From Kribbella sp. NBC_00382 (GTDB lineage Bacteria > Actinomycetota > Actinomycetes > Propionibacteriales > Kribbellaceae): DNA of 64,000 nucleotides. The notes beneath the pieces were generated by a model, which ran no database searches, was not told where the DNA came from, and was given only the letters and a program-made list of their open reading frames with translations. Where the stretch lies: assembly GCF_036067295.1 (NCBI RefSeq), contig NZ_CP107954.1, positions 7,068,001-7,132,000 on the forward strand. Direction: 5' to 3'. A program made the position numbers and the translations under genes. Shown here piece after piece: positions 26,566-37,100 of this stretch. The stretch's first letter is position 1. Each line of letters starts with the position of its first letter.

Positions 26566-27120
26566 ATGTCCAGAAAGGTACTCGTGGCCTACGCCACCAA
26601 GATGGGCGCGACCGCCGGCATCGCCGAGGCGATCGGCACTGAGCTCCGCAGCCACGGCCACCAGGTCGACGTCCGTGAGGTCGGGCAGATCAGCAGGATC
26701 AGCTGGTACGACGCGGTCGTCCTCGGCAGCGCCGTCTACGCCCACCGCTGGCGCCCGGAAGCCGTCACCTTCCTTCGCCACCACACCAAGGAGCTGCGCG
26801 ACCGGCAGGTCTGGCTCTTCCACAGCGGCCCGGTCGGACCGGCCAGCGACCAGCTCCAGTCGATGCCGCGGAAGGTCCAGCGGCTGGCCCGCCGGATCGG
26901 CGCGACCCCGGCGATGACGTTCGCCGGCAAACTCACCCAGGAAACCGCCGAGGGCTTCCTCGCCACCCGGATGGCCCGCACCCAACTCGCCGGCGACTTC
27001 CGCGACTGGGACCTGATCTCCGCCTGGGCGAAGGACATCGGCGCCGCCATCTCCGCGATCGAGGTCAGCACCTGGCACCGCCCCGGGGATCCGGCCAGCA
27101 CCCAGAAATCACACACCTGA
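26566..27120 (+). CDS. Flavodoxin-like (HemG-type) protein B
   Basis: A 184-residue paralogue of the preceding protein, 17 bases downstream. It shares the loop AYATKMGATAGIAEAIG, then VVLGSAVYAHRWRPEAV and VWLFHSGPVGP. The pair arose by tandem duplication and both copies keep the FMN loop, so both are probably functional. The C-terminus is longer and more polar (STWHRPGDPAS). The start follows GGAGAAT. It is convergent with the LacI-type gene, with 7 bases between. Confidence 0.86.
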   Translation: MSRKVLVAYATKMGATAGIAEAIGTELRSHGHQVDVREVGQISRISWYDAVVLGSAVYAHRWRPEAVTFLRHHTKELRDRQVWLFHSGPVGPASDQLQSMPRKVQRLARRIGATPAMTFAGKLTQETAEGFLATRMARTQLAGDFRDWDLISAWAKDIGAAISAIEVSTWHRPGDPASTQKSHT

Positions 27121-27127
27121 CGCCAGA

Positions 27128-28171
27128 TCAGACGTCCCGCCCACCGACGGCTGACGTGGAGTCGCGGTCGATCAGGGTGGGGCGAATCAGCCGGATCGAC
27201 GGATCGGTCTCCCCGTCCAGCGCTCTGAGCGTCAGGTCGACGGCCCGTCGCCCCAGCAGGGAGAACTCCTGGTCGACCGTCGTCAGGGCCGGCCAGAGGT
27301 ACCGCGCCTCGGGGACGTTGTCGAAACCGACGACGCTGATCTCGCCCGGTATGTCGCGCCCCTTCTCGTGCAGGGCGTACATCAGCCCCATCGCCATCCC
27401 GTCGTTCGCCACGAAGACCGCTGTCACGTCCGGATCCTCGGCGATCCGCAGGCCGGCCTGGTAGCCGCTCTCCGGCGACCAGTCACCGGCGAGCTCCGGC
27501 CCCGGCAGCACATGGCGATCCTCATGCGCTCGTTGCCAGCCGGTCCGCCGCTGGCCGGCCTCTACCCATTCCAGCGGGCCGGTGACATGGGCGACGTGCC
27601 GGTGCCCGAGGTCGAGCAGGTGCTCGACCGCGATCCGGGCCCCCGCTTCCTGGTCGATGCCCACCGCCATCCGCTGTCCTTCGCTCACTCCCTGGACGAC
27701 GATCATCGGGACGGGAACCTCGAGCGACACCACCTGCTCGAGCGCCTCGCGATGGGCGACGGCCACGACGATCGCTTCGACCGCCTCGTCGAGCAGCCGG
27801 TCAAGGGCGTTGCGCAGCGACTCCGGCGTGAAGTCCTCGACGGCGACCAGGGACACGTCGTACCCCGCCTTGTGGCCGGCGTCCTGGACCGACACCGCGA
27901 TCATGCTCGGTCCGTGCAGCACCAAGTGGGCGGAGATCATCCCGATCCGGCGCGACCTGTTCGTCACCAGGAGCCGGGCCGCGTTGTTGCGCCGGTACCC
28001 CAGCTCGGTGATCGCGGCCAGTACGCGGGTCCGGGTCTCGGCCCGGACCAGCTCCGAGCCGTTCAGCACCCGGGATACGGTCTGGTGCGAGACACCGGCC
28101 GCAGCAGCCACATCCGCCATGCTCGGCGCCCGGCCCTGAGCCCCGTACTGTCCCGTGCCCGCTCTCACCAT
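27128..28171 (-). CDS. LacI family regulator of the sugar transporter operon
   Basis: A 347-residue repressor with an N-terminal helix-turn-helix (MADVAAAAGVSHQTVSRVLNG, about 18-38, read in two parts) and a periplasmic-binding-protein-like ligand domain (SRRIGMISAHLV to the C-terminus, with TAVFVANDGMAMGL and ISVVGFDNVPEA). It is the last gene of the chvE-mmsA-mmsB operon, 15 bases after the permease, so it would be autoregulated with its targets. Two near-perfect LacI-type palindromes at 32193-32206 and 32318-32331 are its likely operators. The effector is probably the transported sugar. Confidence 0.92.
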   Translation of the reverse strand: MVRAGTGQYGAQGRAPSMADVAAAAGVSHQTVSRVLNGSELVRAETRTRVLAAITELGYRRNNAARLLVTNRSRRIGMISAHLVLHGPSMIAVSVQDAGHKAGYDVSLVAVEDFTPESLRNALDRLLDEAVEAIVVAVAHREALEQVVSLEVPVPMIVVQGVSEGQRMAVGIDQEAGARIAVEHLLDLGHRHVAHVTGPLEWVEAGQRRTGWQRAHEDRHVLPGPELAGDWSPESGYQAGLRIAEDPDVTAVFVANDGMAMGLMYALHEKGRDIPGEISVVGFDNVPEARYLWPALTTVDQEFSLLGRRAVDLTLRALDGETDPSIRLIRPTLIDRDSTSAVGGRDV

Positions 28172-28186
28172 GGGGAAATAGTAAAG

Positions 28187-29437
28187 TCAGCGACCCGCAC
28201 CGGCACGGCGCTTGTTGTAGATGTCGAAGGCAACGGCCAGCAGCAGCACCAGGCCCTTGACGACGGACTGGGTCGACTGATCGATCCCCATCAGCTGCAT
28301 CCCGTTGCTCATCACGGCCATGATCAGGCCACCGACCATCGCCCCGACGACCGTACCGACGCCGCCCGCGACCGCCGCGCCGCCGATGAACGCCGCCGCG
28401 ATCGCGTCCAGCTCGAACATGTTGCCGGCCGCGGGCTGGGCGCCGTTGGACCGCGACGAGTAGATGACGCCGGCGACGCCGGCCAGGAAGCCCATGTTGA
28501 CGAAGATCCAGAAGTTGACCTTGCGGACCTTGACCCCGGACAGCATCGCGGCGGACAGATTGCCGCCGATCGCGTACACCTGCCGGCCGAGCACGGTGTT
28601 CTTCGTCATCAGTCCATAGATGATCACCAGGACCGCCAGCACGATCAGCACGATCGGCAGCCCACGGGCATGAGCGAGCTGCCAGGCGAAGTACATGACG
28701 ACCGCCGCGACCGCCAGCACCCGGGTGACGAACAACGGGAACGACTCCACCGGCTGCTCGTACCGGATCCGCGCCAACCGGGTACGGAACACACCGACCG
28801 TGTACCCCGCGACGGCGATCGCCGCGACGAGCAGCGTAAAGGCGTCGTAGCCATGACCGCCGAGCAGACCGTTCAGGAAGCCGCTGGCGACCTTCTGGTA
28901 CTCGGCCGGGAACGGGGACAGCGAGACGTTGTCCAGCACCTGCAGGGTCAGCCCGCGGAACAGCAACATGCCGGCCAGCGTCACGATGAACGCGGGCATC
29001 CCGACGTACGCCACCCAGAAACCGTGCCAGGCGCCGACCGCCGTACCGACGGCCACGGCCGCCACCACACCCACCCACCACGGCTGGCCGTGCTGGATCA
29101 CCAGGACGGCCGACACCCCACCGGTCAGCGCGACGATCGAGCCCACCGACAGGTCGATGTGGCCGGCGATGATCAGGATCACCATGCCGATCGCGAGCAC
29201 CAGGATGTAGGAGTACTGCAGCACGATGTTCGTGATGTTGCCGGGGCTGAGCAGCACGCCGTCGGTCAGGAACGCGAACAGCGCCACGATCACGACGAAG
29301 GCGATGTAGATCCCGCTCTGCCGCAGGTTGCGGGTGATCAGCGTGCGCGGATCACTGGTACCGACGTGCAGCGCGGCGCTCGGAGCGCTCTCCGCCGCGA
29401 CCGGCTCCGTCGGTGCGGATGGTTTCGTACTTGTCAT
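28187..29437 (-). CDS. mmsB: Sugar ABC transporter permease (MmsB/GguB type)
   Basis: A 416-residue membrane protein of the BPD_transp_2 (ribose/xylose/galactose) permease family. Hydrophobic segments run from about residue 40 to 410, and the family loop near the C-terminus is AIAAAFIGGAAVAGGVGTV. Its length and pairing with a two-NBD ATPase and a ChvE-like binding protein fit the multiple-monosaccharide (GguAB/MmsAB) type rather than the shorter RbsC. The start shares a base with the ATPase stop (TGATG). Confidence 0.92.
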   Translation of the reverse strand: MTSTKPSAPTEPVAAESAPSAALHVGTSDPRTLITRNLRQSGIYIAFVVIVALFAFLTDGVLLSPGNITNIVLQYSYILVLAIGMVILIIAGHIDLSVGSIVALTGGVSAVLVIQHGQPWWVGVVAAVAVGTAVGAWHGFWVAYVGMPAFIVTLAGMLLFRGLTLQVLDNVSLSPFPAEYQKVASGFLNGLLGGHGYDAFTLLVAAIAVAGYTVGVFRTRLARIRYEQPVESFPLFVTRVLAVAAVVMYFAWQLAHARGLPIVLIVLAVLVIIYGLMTKNTVLGRQVYAIGGNLSAAMLSGVKVRKVNFWIFVNMGFLAGVAGVIYSSRSNGAQPAAGNMFELDAIAAAFIGGAAVAGGVGTVVGAMVGGLIMAVMSNGMQLMGIDQSTQSVVKGLVLLLAVAFDIYNKRRAGAGR

Positions 29438-30972
29438 CAGGCGAGCTCCTTCTCCCTCGTCATCAGCGCCATGAGCCCTTCCTGGGTCGCTTCGCCGGCC
29501 GGCATCTCACCGGTGATCCGGCCGGCCGACAGCGTGTAGATCCGGTCGCACATCCCCAGCAGTTCCGGCAGTTCGGAGGAGATGACGACGACGGCCTTGC
29601 CGGCCGCCACCAGCCGGTTGACGATCGTGTAGATCTCGAACTTGGCCCCGACGTCGATCCCGCGGGTCGGCTCGTCGAGGATCAGCACGTCCGGATCCGT
29701 GAGCAGCCACTTCGACAGCACGACCTTCTGCTGGTTCCCGCCGGACAGCGTGCCGACCGCGTCCATCACGGTGCGGGTCTTGATGTTCATCTCCCGCCGG
29801 CCGTCCTCGGCGACCTTGATCTCCTCGTTGCCGTTGACCCAGCCGGCCCGGGACAGCTTGCCCAGTGCCGCCGCCGAGACGTTGGTCCGGACGTCGGCGA
29901 TCAGATTCAGCCCGTACCGCTTGCGATCCTCGGTGGCGTAGGCGATCCCGTTGCTGATCGCTTCGGCCACGGTGCGCGCCCGCACTTGTTTGCCGTGCAT
30001 GTACAGGCGTCCGCTGATGTTGCGTCCGTACGAGCGACCGAAGATGCTCATCGCGAGCTCGGTACGTCCGGCGCCCATCAGCCCCGCGATCCCGACGACC
30101 TCACCGGCCCGCACGCTGAAAGCGGCATCGTCGACGACCTTGCGCGACTGGACCGGGTGCCACACCGTCCAGTCCTCCACCCGGAGCACCTCCGGACCGG
30201 GCTCGGAAACCCGTTCGGGATAGAACGTCGCGATGTCGCGCCCGACCATGCCGCGGATGATGCGTTCCTGAGTCGCCTCAGGCGAACGCATGTCGAGAGT
30301 CTCGACGGTACGGCCGTCGCGGATCACCGTGGTGGCGTCCGCGACGGCCGTGATCTCGCTCAGTTTGTGCGAGATCATGACGCAGGTGATCCCGCGGTCC
30401 CGCAGCCCGCGGAGCAACTCGAGCAGGTGCGCCGAGTCGACGTCGTTGAGTGCGGCGGTCGGCTCGTCGAGGATCAGCAGCCGGACCTCCTTCGACAGCG
30501 CCTTGGCGATCTCGACCAGCTGCTGCTTGCCGACGCCGAGCTCGATCACCGGTGAGACCGGGTTCTCGTCCAGCCCGACGGAGGCAAGCAGTTTGCGGGC
30601 CTCGGCATTGGTCTTGTTCCAGTCGATCAGGCCGCCGCGGCCGCGGCGCTCGTTGCCGAGGAAGATGTTCTCGGCGATCGACAGGTAGGGCACCAGAGCC
30701 AGCTCCTGATGGATGATGACGACCCCGACGGCTTCGCTGTCCCGGATCCCGCCGAAGTGCACGGGCGTGCCATCGAAGATGATCTCCCCGTCGTAGCTGC
30801 CGGCCGGGTAGACACCGGACAGCACCTTCATCAGGGTCGACTTGCCGGCTCCGTTCTCCCCGCAGATCGCGTGGATCTCGCCCCGCCGCACGGTCAGCGA
30901 GACGTCTTCGAGCGCCTTGACGCCGGGAAAACTCTTGCTGATGCCGCGCATCTCCAACAGCACGTCGCTCAT
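29437..30972 (-). CDS. mmsA: Sugar ABC transporter ATP-binding protein (MmsA/GguA type)
   Basis: A 511-residue ATPase with two fused nucleotide-binding domains. NBD1 has Walker [17 protein letters not shown] and [14 protein letters not shown]2 has a weakened P-loop, [16 protein letters not shown], with signature [15 protein letters not shown] and [11 protein letters not shown]. This asymmetry is normal for the RbsA/XylG/GguA family. It is located between the binding protein (28 bases upstream) and the permease (overlapping by one base). Confidence 0.95.
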   Translation of the reverse strand: MSDVLLEMRGISKSFPGVKALEDVSLTVRRGEIHAICGENGAGKSTLMKVLSGVYPAGSYDGEIIFDGTPVHFGGIRDSEAVGVVIIHQELALVPYLSIAENIFLGNERRGRGGLIDWNKTNAEARKLLASVGLDENPVSPVIELGVGKQQLVEIAKALSKEVRLLILDEPTAALNDVDSAHLLELLRGLRDRGITCVMISHKLSEITAVADATTVIRDGRTVETLDMRSPEATQERIIRGMVGRDIATFYPERVSEPGPEVLRVEDWTVWHPVQSRKVVDDAAFSVRAGEVVGIAGLMGAGRTELAMSIFGRSYGRNISGRLYMHGKQVRARTVAEAISNGIAYATEDRKRYGLNLIADVRTNVSAAALGKLSRAGWVNGNEEIKVAEDGRREMNIKTRTVMDAVGTLSGGNQQKVVLSKWLLTDPDVLILDEPTRGIDVGAKFEIYTIVNRLVAAGKAVVVISSELPELLGMCDRIYTLSAGRITGEMPAGEATQEGLMALMTREKELA

Positions 30973-31000
30973 CGACTCTCCTTCGCGCGTCAGCCGGCTG

Positions 31001-32140
31001 TCACTTGGCCTGACCGGCCGCCACCTCGGCAGCGGTGTAGTACTCGGTGTCGACGAGGTCCTTCTTGATGTCGTCCTTGAAGACGGTCTGGATCGGCAGC
31101 AGGTAGGCCGGCACGACCTTGACCCCGTTGTCGTACGACTTGGTGTCGTTGGCCTCCGGCGTCTTCTTCTGCAGGAACGCCTCCGCCGCGTTGACGGCCT
31201 GATCGGCCAGCAGCCGGGTGTCCTTGAAGATGGTGGAGCTTTGGACGCCGTCGTTGATCAGCTTGACCGAGGCGATCTCGGCATCCTGCCCGGTGATCGG
31301 CGGTACCGGACCGGCCGTCTTGCCGTAGCCCGCGTTCTGCAGTGCGGTGATGATGCCGCGCGAGATGCCGTCGTACGGCGAGAGCACGCCGCCGACCTTG
31401 CTGCCGTCGTTGTAGCTCGAGGTCAGCAGGTTCTCCATCCGCTTCTGCGCTGCCTCCTGCTGCCAGCGCAGGATCGCGACCTGCTCGAGCTTGGTCTGCT
31501 TCGACTTGACCACCAGCGCCCCGCTGTCGAAGTACGGCTTCAGGGTGTCCATCGCGCCCTGGAAGAAGAAGTGGGTGTTGTTGTCGTCCAAGGAGCCGGC
31601 GAAGAGCTCGATGTTGAACGGGCCGGTCTTGGTCCCCTTCGCGCCGTCCGCGGTCTCCAGCCCGAGCCCGCGCAGCAGCGCCTTGGCCTGAGCGACTCCG
31701 ACCTTGTAGTTGTCGAAGCTGACGTAGAAGTCGACATTCGCGCTGCCGCGGATCAAGCGGTCGTACGCGATCACCGGGATCTTCTTGTCCGCGGCGGCCT
31801 GCAACTGGCTGCTGAGCGCGGTGCCGTCGATCGCCGCGACGATCAGGACGTCGGCGCCGCGGGTGATCATCTGATCCACCTGCTGCGACTGGGTCGGGAT
31901 GTCGTCGTTCGCATACTGCAGATCGACCTTGTACCCCTTGGCCTCGAGCTTCTCCTTCACCGCCTTGCCGTCAGCGATCCAACGCTCCGACGTCTGCGTC
32001 GGCATCGAGACACCGATGGTCAGATCCGCGGGCTTCTGACTCGCGGTGTCTGAGGTCGCCCCCGCTCCCTCCCCGCCGCACGCAGCGAGACCGAGCACCA
32101 GCAGTGCACCACTGAGAGTGGCCACCAACTTCTTCTTCAC
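31001..32140 (-). CDS. chvE: Sugar ABC transporter substrate-binding lipoprotein (ChvE type)
   Basis: A 379-residue secreted lipoprotein. After the GTG start at 32140 ([21 protein letters not shown]) there is a lipobox LGLAAC with the acylated Cys near residue 20. A type-1 periplasmic binding fold follows: [48 protein letters not shown]. The close match to ChvE signatures suggests aldopentoses or hexoses such as xylose, arabinose or galactose. An upstream in-frame GTG at 32167 lacks a ribosome site, whereas AAGGGGAGAG precedes 32140. It is the first gene of the operon. Confidence 0.93.
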   Translation of the reverse strand: MKKKLVATLSGALLVLGLAACGGEGAGATSDTASQKPADLTIGVSMPTQTSERWIADGKAVKEKLEAKGYKVDLQYANDDIPTQSQQVDQMITRGADVLIVAAIDGTALSSQLQAAADKKIPVIAYDRLIRGSANVDFYVSFDNYKVGVAQAKALLRGLGLETADGAKGTKTGPFNIELFAGSLDDNNTHFFFQGAMDTLKPYFDSGALVVKSKQTKLEQVAILRWQQEAAQKRMENLLTSSYNDGSKVGGVLSPYDGISRGIITALQNAGYGKTAGPVPPITGQDAEIASVKLINDGVQSSTIFKDTRLLADQAVNAAEAFLQKKTPEANDTKSYDNGVKVVPAYLLPIQTVFKDDIKKDLVDTEYYTAAEVAAGQAK

Positions 32141-32192
32141 GAACTCTCCCCTTCCCGGACAGGTCACTCCGCAGCACTCGGCTTCCCTTGAG

Positions 32193-32234
32193 TGTTAGCG
32201 CTCACATGTTGGCCCTGATGACCCGATCGGTCAA
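32193..32234 (-). promoter_or_regulatory. Promoter and LacI operator of the sugar operon
   Basis: Read on the minus strand, TTGACC (32229-32234) and CAACAT (32206-32211) are separated by 17 bases. The -10 runs straight into the palindrome TGTGAGCGCTAACA (32193-32206), which would cover the transcription start. This is a textbook repression layout. Confidence 0.75.
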
Positions 32235-32317
32235 GACATCGACCTCGATCTCAGGCGTCACGGTCCAGTAACGCCCGTCGGCAAAGCCGCGACCCCGGCG
32301 CTATATCAGAGTGGACC

Positions 32318-32331
32318 TGTGAGCGTTCACA
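32318..32331. promoter_or_regulatory. Second LacI-type operator
   Basis: TGTGAGCGTTCACA is a 14-bp palindrome with one mismatch, 125 bp from the first operator centre to centre. It could support DNA looping at the sugar promoter. It also lies 56 bp before the GAF-ANTAR start and just after a CTATAT element, so it may control that gene. Confidence 0.65.
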
Positions 32332-32386
32332 TCGATGCCGTCGAAGGCCGGGGCGTGCGGGGAGAGTGGCTGGGTACCGGAGGAAG

Positions 32387-33073
32387 ATGAGTGATGACGA
32401 ACGATTGGTCGACACCGCACGACGACTCTCGTCGGCGCTGACGCCGGGTGATCTGGACCATACGCTGAGCCAGATCACGGCCGCCGCTGTCGAAGTCCTG
32501 CCAGGTGTCACTCATGCCAGCATCACGATCTCGCACGCCGACGGCACCCTCGACACCGCGGCACCCACCGACAAGCTGATCGAGATTCTCGACGCCGCGC
32601 AGTACCGGCTGCACCAGGGTCCTTGCTACGAAGCGGCCACCGAGACCCTTCACATCGCGTCTCCGAACCTGGCGGCCGACGAACGCTTCCCCGACTACGC
32701 GGCGATCGCCGTCGCGGCCGGCATCCGCGCCCAAGCAGCCGTCCGGCTGTTCGACACCGGCAAGTCCAAGGGCGCGCTCAACCTGTACTCCCCCAACGTC
32801 GGCTCTTTCGAGGACCTCGCCATCCTCAGCCGGCTCTTCGCCCACCAGGCCGCCGCCGTGATCGGCTACGCCAACGAGATCCAGACCCTCCGCGAGGCGG
32901 TCAACACCCGCTCCAGCATCGGCCAGGCGGTCGGCATCCTGATGGAGCGGTACAAACTCAACGACCACCGCGCCTTCGCCTTCCTCACCCGCCTTTCCCA
33001 GCAACGCAACGTCAAACTCCGCCTGATCGCGGACCAGATCAACGACACCGTCGAACTCCAGGACGGCGGCTAG
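32387..33073 (+). CDS. GAF and ANTAR domain protein
   Basis: A 228-residue cytoplasmic regulator with a GAF sensor domain at about 10-150 (LHQGPCYEAATETLHIASPN is the conserved core, read as QGPCYEAATET) and a C-terminal ANTAR RNA-binding domain (SIGQAVGILMERYKLN, then AFAFLTRLSQQRNVKLRLIA). ANTAR proteins bind tandem hairpins in mRNA leaders and prevent termination; the target is unknown. The ATG at 32387 follows GGAGGAAG; a GTG at 32366 is possible but has no ribosome site. A LacI-type operator lies upstream. Confidence 0.9.
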   Translation: MSDDERLVDTARRLSSALTPGDLDHTLSQITAAAVEVLPGVTHASITISHADGTLDTAAPTDKLIEILDAAQYRLHQGPCYEAATETLHIASPNLAADERFPDYAAIAVAAGIRAQAAVRLFDTGKSKGALNLYSPNVGSFEDLAILSRLFAHQAAAVIGYANEIQTLREAVNTRSSIGQAVGILMERYKLNDHRAFAFLTRLSQQRNVKLRLIADQINDTVELQDGG

Positions 33074-33098
33074 CCCGCGGACCACGGAGGTCCACGGG
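33074..33098. terminator. Bidirectional hairpin between GAF-ANTAR and sigma genes
   Basis: CCCGCGGACC (33074-33083) and GGTCCACGGG (33089-33098) pair with one mismatch around a five-base loop. It lies between two convergent genes, so it probably ends both. Confidence 0.6.
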
Positions 33099-33110
33099 CC
33101 GGCCGGTGCG

Positions 33111-33926
33111 TCAGGCAGCCGACGCCAACGGGGCGAGCCTGTCCTTGAGGTGGTCCAGGATCTTGCGGAGCAGGCGCGAGACCTGCATCTGGCTGACGCC
33201 GATCTCGGTGCCGATATCGGTCTGCGACAACCCGTCGACGAACCGCAACTCCAGGATCCGCCGGTCATCGGCGGACAGATCCGAAAGTACCGGCTGAAGC
33301 ATGTCGATCGTTTCCAGCTGGTGCAGCGTCGGGTCGTCCTCGTCAGCCACCATCTCGCCCAGCGTGAGCCCAGCCTCAGCCTCCGGACGGTCCAGCGACA
33401 GCACGCTGAAACACCCGTGCGCGGCAACCGCCTGATCGATCTCGGCGGGTTCGGCACCCAGCCGTTCGGCGATCTCGGCCGTGCTCGGTTCCCGGCCGAG
33501 CTCCTGCTCCAGCTCCGGCAGCTTCGCGGCGATCAGCCCCTGCAACTCCTGCAGCCGGCGCGGAATCCGCACCGTCCAGGCGCAGTCACGGAAGTACCGC
33601 TTCACCTCACCGCGGATGGTCGGAATCGCGTACCCGATGAACGGCGTATCCGCAGCCAGCCGATAACCGTGCACCGCCTTCACCAAGCCCAGATACGCGA
33701 CCTGCTCCAGATCCTCCGTATCCGGGCCCTTGTGCCGGAACCGCTGCGCGATCCCGCGGGCGATCTCGATATTGAGCTCGACGATCGCCTCGAGCAGCTC
33801 CTGCCGCTCGGTTTCGCCGGTACTACGCTCCCGGCGCTCGAACAACTCCCGGGTCGCCGCTTCGCGCGCCGCGCGATCCTTGGCCGAGTAACACTGGGTG
33901 GGCACTGCACTGACAAAAGAAATCAT
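33111..33926 (-). CDS. SigB/SigF-type alternative sigma factor
   Basis: A 271-residue group 3 sigma factor. Region 2 includes GPDTEDLEQVAYLGLVKAV and FIGYAIPTIRGEVKRYFRD; region 3 includes TAEIAERLGAEPAEIDQA; region 4 includes FVDGLSQTDIGTEIGVSQMQVSRLLRKIL, here noted in parts. This is the stress/sporulation sigma family usually held by an anti-sigma factor, but no RsbW or RsbV gene is adjacent. The start at 33926 has GAGGTCGAAG upstream. Confidence 0.93.
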   Translation of the reverse strand: MISFVSAVPTQCYSAKDRAAREAATRELFERRERSTGETERQELLEAIVELNIEIARGIAQRFRHKGPDTEDLEQVAYLGLVKAVHGYRLAADTPFIGYAIPTIRGEVKRYFRDCAWTVRIPRRLQELQGLIAAKLPELEQELGREPSTAEIAERLGAEPAEIDQAVAAHGCFSVLSLDRPEAEAGLTLGEMVADEDDPTLHQLETIDMLQPVLSDLSADDRRILELRFVDGLSQTDIGTEIGVSQMQVSRLLRKILDHLKDRLAPLASAA

Positions 33927-34137
33927 CTTCGACCTCGCGACATCTCACGTCACGTCATGGCCTACTTCCAGACCACGGTCAGCAGTACAAAGCCCGTACC
34001 CAACTTTTCACCGCTGATGCACCGATCCAGGCCAACCCGCCCCGCCGAAGAAACCCGAACTTGTGCGCCCGAAGGCCGCTGGACCGGCGTGAGGCGCGTT
34101 TCGTGGTGGTGGGGGTGGGACGTGGCATGCTGCGGCG

Positions 34138-37100
34138 GTGACTCTGTACTTGCACCGCGCCGAGCGCACCGATGTGCTGGCTGATGGGCTGGGGCGGCTG
34201 CTCGCTGTGCCGCTGGCTGACCCGTTTGCCGAGGAGCTCGTGGTGGTGCCGGCCAAGGGGGTCGAGCGCTGGCTTTCTCAGCGGCTGGCGCATCGACTGG
34301 GAGCCGCCGCGGGGCGGGGTGACGGGGTGTGTGCCGGGGTCCGGTTCACGACGCCGCGCTCACTGGTGGCGGCGCTGCTTGATCTCAACCAGGACGATCC
34401 GTGGGCCGCGGACGCGATGGCTTGGCCGTTGCTGGCTGTGCTCGACGAGTCTCTTGACGACGCCTGGTGCGTGCCCGTTGCCCGGCACCTCGGCCATTTC
34501 GACACGGGCGCCGAGGCAGAGCTGCGTCAGGGCCGCCGGTACGCCGTTGCAGCGCGACTCGCGCGCCTCTTTGCCTCGTACGCCGTACAGCGGCCGGCCC
34601 TCCTCACGGACTGGACCCAAGGTCGCGACACCGATGGCCGGGGCGAGACGATCGACGACGACCTCTCCTGGCAGCCGGAACTCTGGCGGCGATTGGTCGA
34701 CCGCATCGACGCGCCGACGCCGAACGCCCGCCACGCCGACACAATCGACCAGCTTCGCAATCGGCCGGAGTCACTCGACCTCCCGGCCCGACTCTCGTTG
34801 TTCGGACACACCCGTCTCCCGGCCACCGAGGTCGAGTTGCTCTCCGCGCTGGCCGAGCATCGCGACGTACACCTCTGGCTCCCCCACCCCAGCAACGCGC
34901 TCTGGGAACGCTTGACGGCAGCCCGTACTACGACCGGCGACCGAGCCGACGACACCAGCCACCAAGAGGCCGACCACCCGCTCCTGGCAACGCTCGGACG
35001 GGACAGCCGCGAACTGCAGTCGACGCTCGCCAGCGTACCGACCGTCGACGACCACCTTCCCTCATCGGCAGGACCCGACACGCTTCTCGGCTGGCTACAG
35101 GACGACCTGCGCGGCAACGTTCTCGCCCCCGATGGCCGCCGCGTGGCCACCGGCGATCGCAGCGTTCAGGTCCACGCCTGCCACGGCACGGCTCGGCAGG
35201 TCGACGTACTGCGCGAGATCCTGCTGGGGATGCTGCAAGCCGACCCCACGCTGGAACCTCGCGACATTCTCGTCATGTGCCCCGACATCGAGACGTACGC
35301 GCCGTTGATCAGTGCACGCTTCGGCCTCGGCGACCTCCGCAACGACGGCCACCCGGCACATCGGCTGCGGGTGCAACTCGCCGACCGGTCGCTGACCCAG
35401 ACCAATCCCCTGCTCGGCGTCGCCTCCCAGTTGCTCGGGATCGCCGGCAGCAGAGCGACCGCCAGCCAGCTGCTCGACCTGGCCGAGACCGAGCCGGTAC
35501 GCCGCCGTTTCCGGTTCACCGACGACGACCTGGACACGATCACCGCCTGGGTCCGCGAGTCGGGCGTCCGGTGGGCGTTCGACCAGGAGCACCGGGCACC
35601 GTACGGTCTGGCCGAGTACCCGCAGAACACCTGGCGCTTCGGGCTCGACCGGATCCTCGCCGGCGTGACGATGTCGGCCGACGCACATGCCTGGATCAAC
35701 ACGACCCTGCCGCTCGACGACGTCGGCAGCACCCGGATCGAGCTGGCCGGCCGGTTCGCGGAGTACGTCGATCGGTTGCAGGCGGCAACTGAACGGCTCG
35801 ACGGCAGACGGCCGCTCGCGGACTGGCTGGACGCGTTGCGTGCGGGCATCGATCAGCTGACCCGCGTGGTCCCCGATGACAACTGGCAGCTCAGCCAGGT
35901 CCATCGCGAGTTCGCTGAGGTGGCGGCCGACGCCGGCCAGCTGGCCCAGACCTCGCTGCGGCTCCCCGACGTACGGGCCCTCCTGTCCAGTCATCTGGCC
36001 GGCCGGCCGAGCCGCGCCGGCTTCCGGACCGGCACGCTGACGGTCTGCACGATGGTGCCGATGCGATCGGTCCCCCACCGGGTGGTTTGCCTGCTCGGAC
36101 TCGACGACGGCGTCTTCCCGCGATTCGGGCTGTCCGACGGTGACGACGTACTGGCCAGGACTCCGCTCACCGGCGAGCGCGATGTCCGCAGCGAGGACCG
36201 CCAGCTCCTGCTGGACGCGATCCTCGCCGCCACCGAGTCACTGGTGATCACCTTCACCGGCGCCAACGAGTACTCCGGACAGCGCCGCCCACCCGCAGTC
36301 CCGCTGGGCGAGCTCCTCGACGTCCTCGACCGCACCACCGAGTCGAACCTCCGGGAAGCCGTCCTGGTCAGGCACCCGCTCCAGCCCTTCGATCGCAAGA
36401 ACCTCGAACCCGGCCGGCTCGGCACGCCAGGACCCTTCACGTTCGACCCGACCGCGCTCGTCGCAGCCCGGGCCGCTGCAGGTACCCGGCCACCACGACC
36501 GGAGTTCCTGGCCGGGCAACTCCCGGTGTCGAGCGACGAGGACATCGCGTTGACCGACCTGCTGACGTTCTTCCGGCACCCCGTCCGGGGGTATTTCCGG
36601 TCGCTCGACCTGACCCTGCCGTGGGAGGTCGACGGGCTCTCGGACGAGATGCCCGTCGAGATCGACAGCCTGCAGAAATGGTCCGTCGGCGACCGGCTGC
36701 TCCGCGACATGCTGGCCGGAGTCAATCCGAACGACGCCCTGCATGCAGAGTGGCGACGAGGCACGCTGCCGCCAGGCCGACTCGGCTGGCGAACCGCGAC
36801 CGACGTACGGGAGGAAGCCAAGCAGTTGGCGATCGCTGCCCATCGGCACCGACTGACGAGTCCCCGGGCCTTCGACCTGGACGTCGATCTCGGCGGTGGC
36901 CGACGGCTCACCGGCACCGTGCCGAGTGTCCACGGCCATCGACTGGTCTCGGTCGGCTTCTCCCGGCTCGACGCCAAGCAGTTGCTGGCCTCATGGATCC
37001 AGTTGCTCGCGCTATCCGCTCACGACGAGGACCACAACTGGACCGCCCTGGTCATCGGGCGGGGACGGAACAGCCCGGCGAGCCGGCTCCTCGGTCCGGT

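Noticed and set aside
27368-29539. 723-codon plus-strand open frame
   Set aside because: Antisense to the LacI-type and permease genes; composition is His/Asp/Arg-rich, as expected of a shadow frame.
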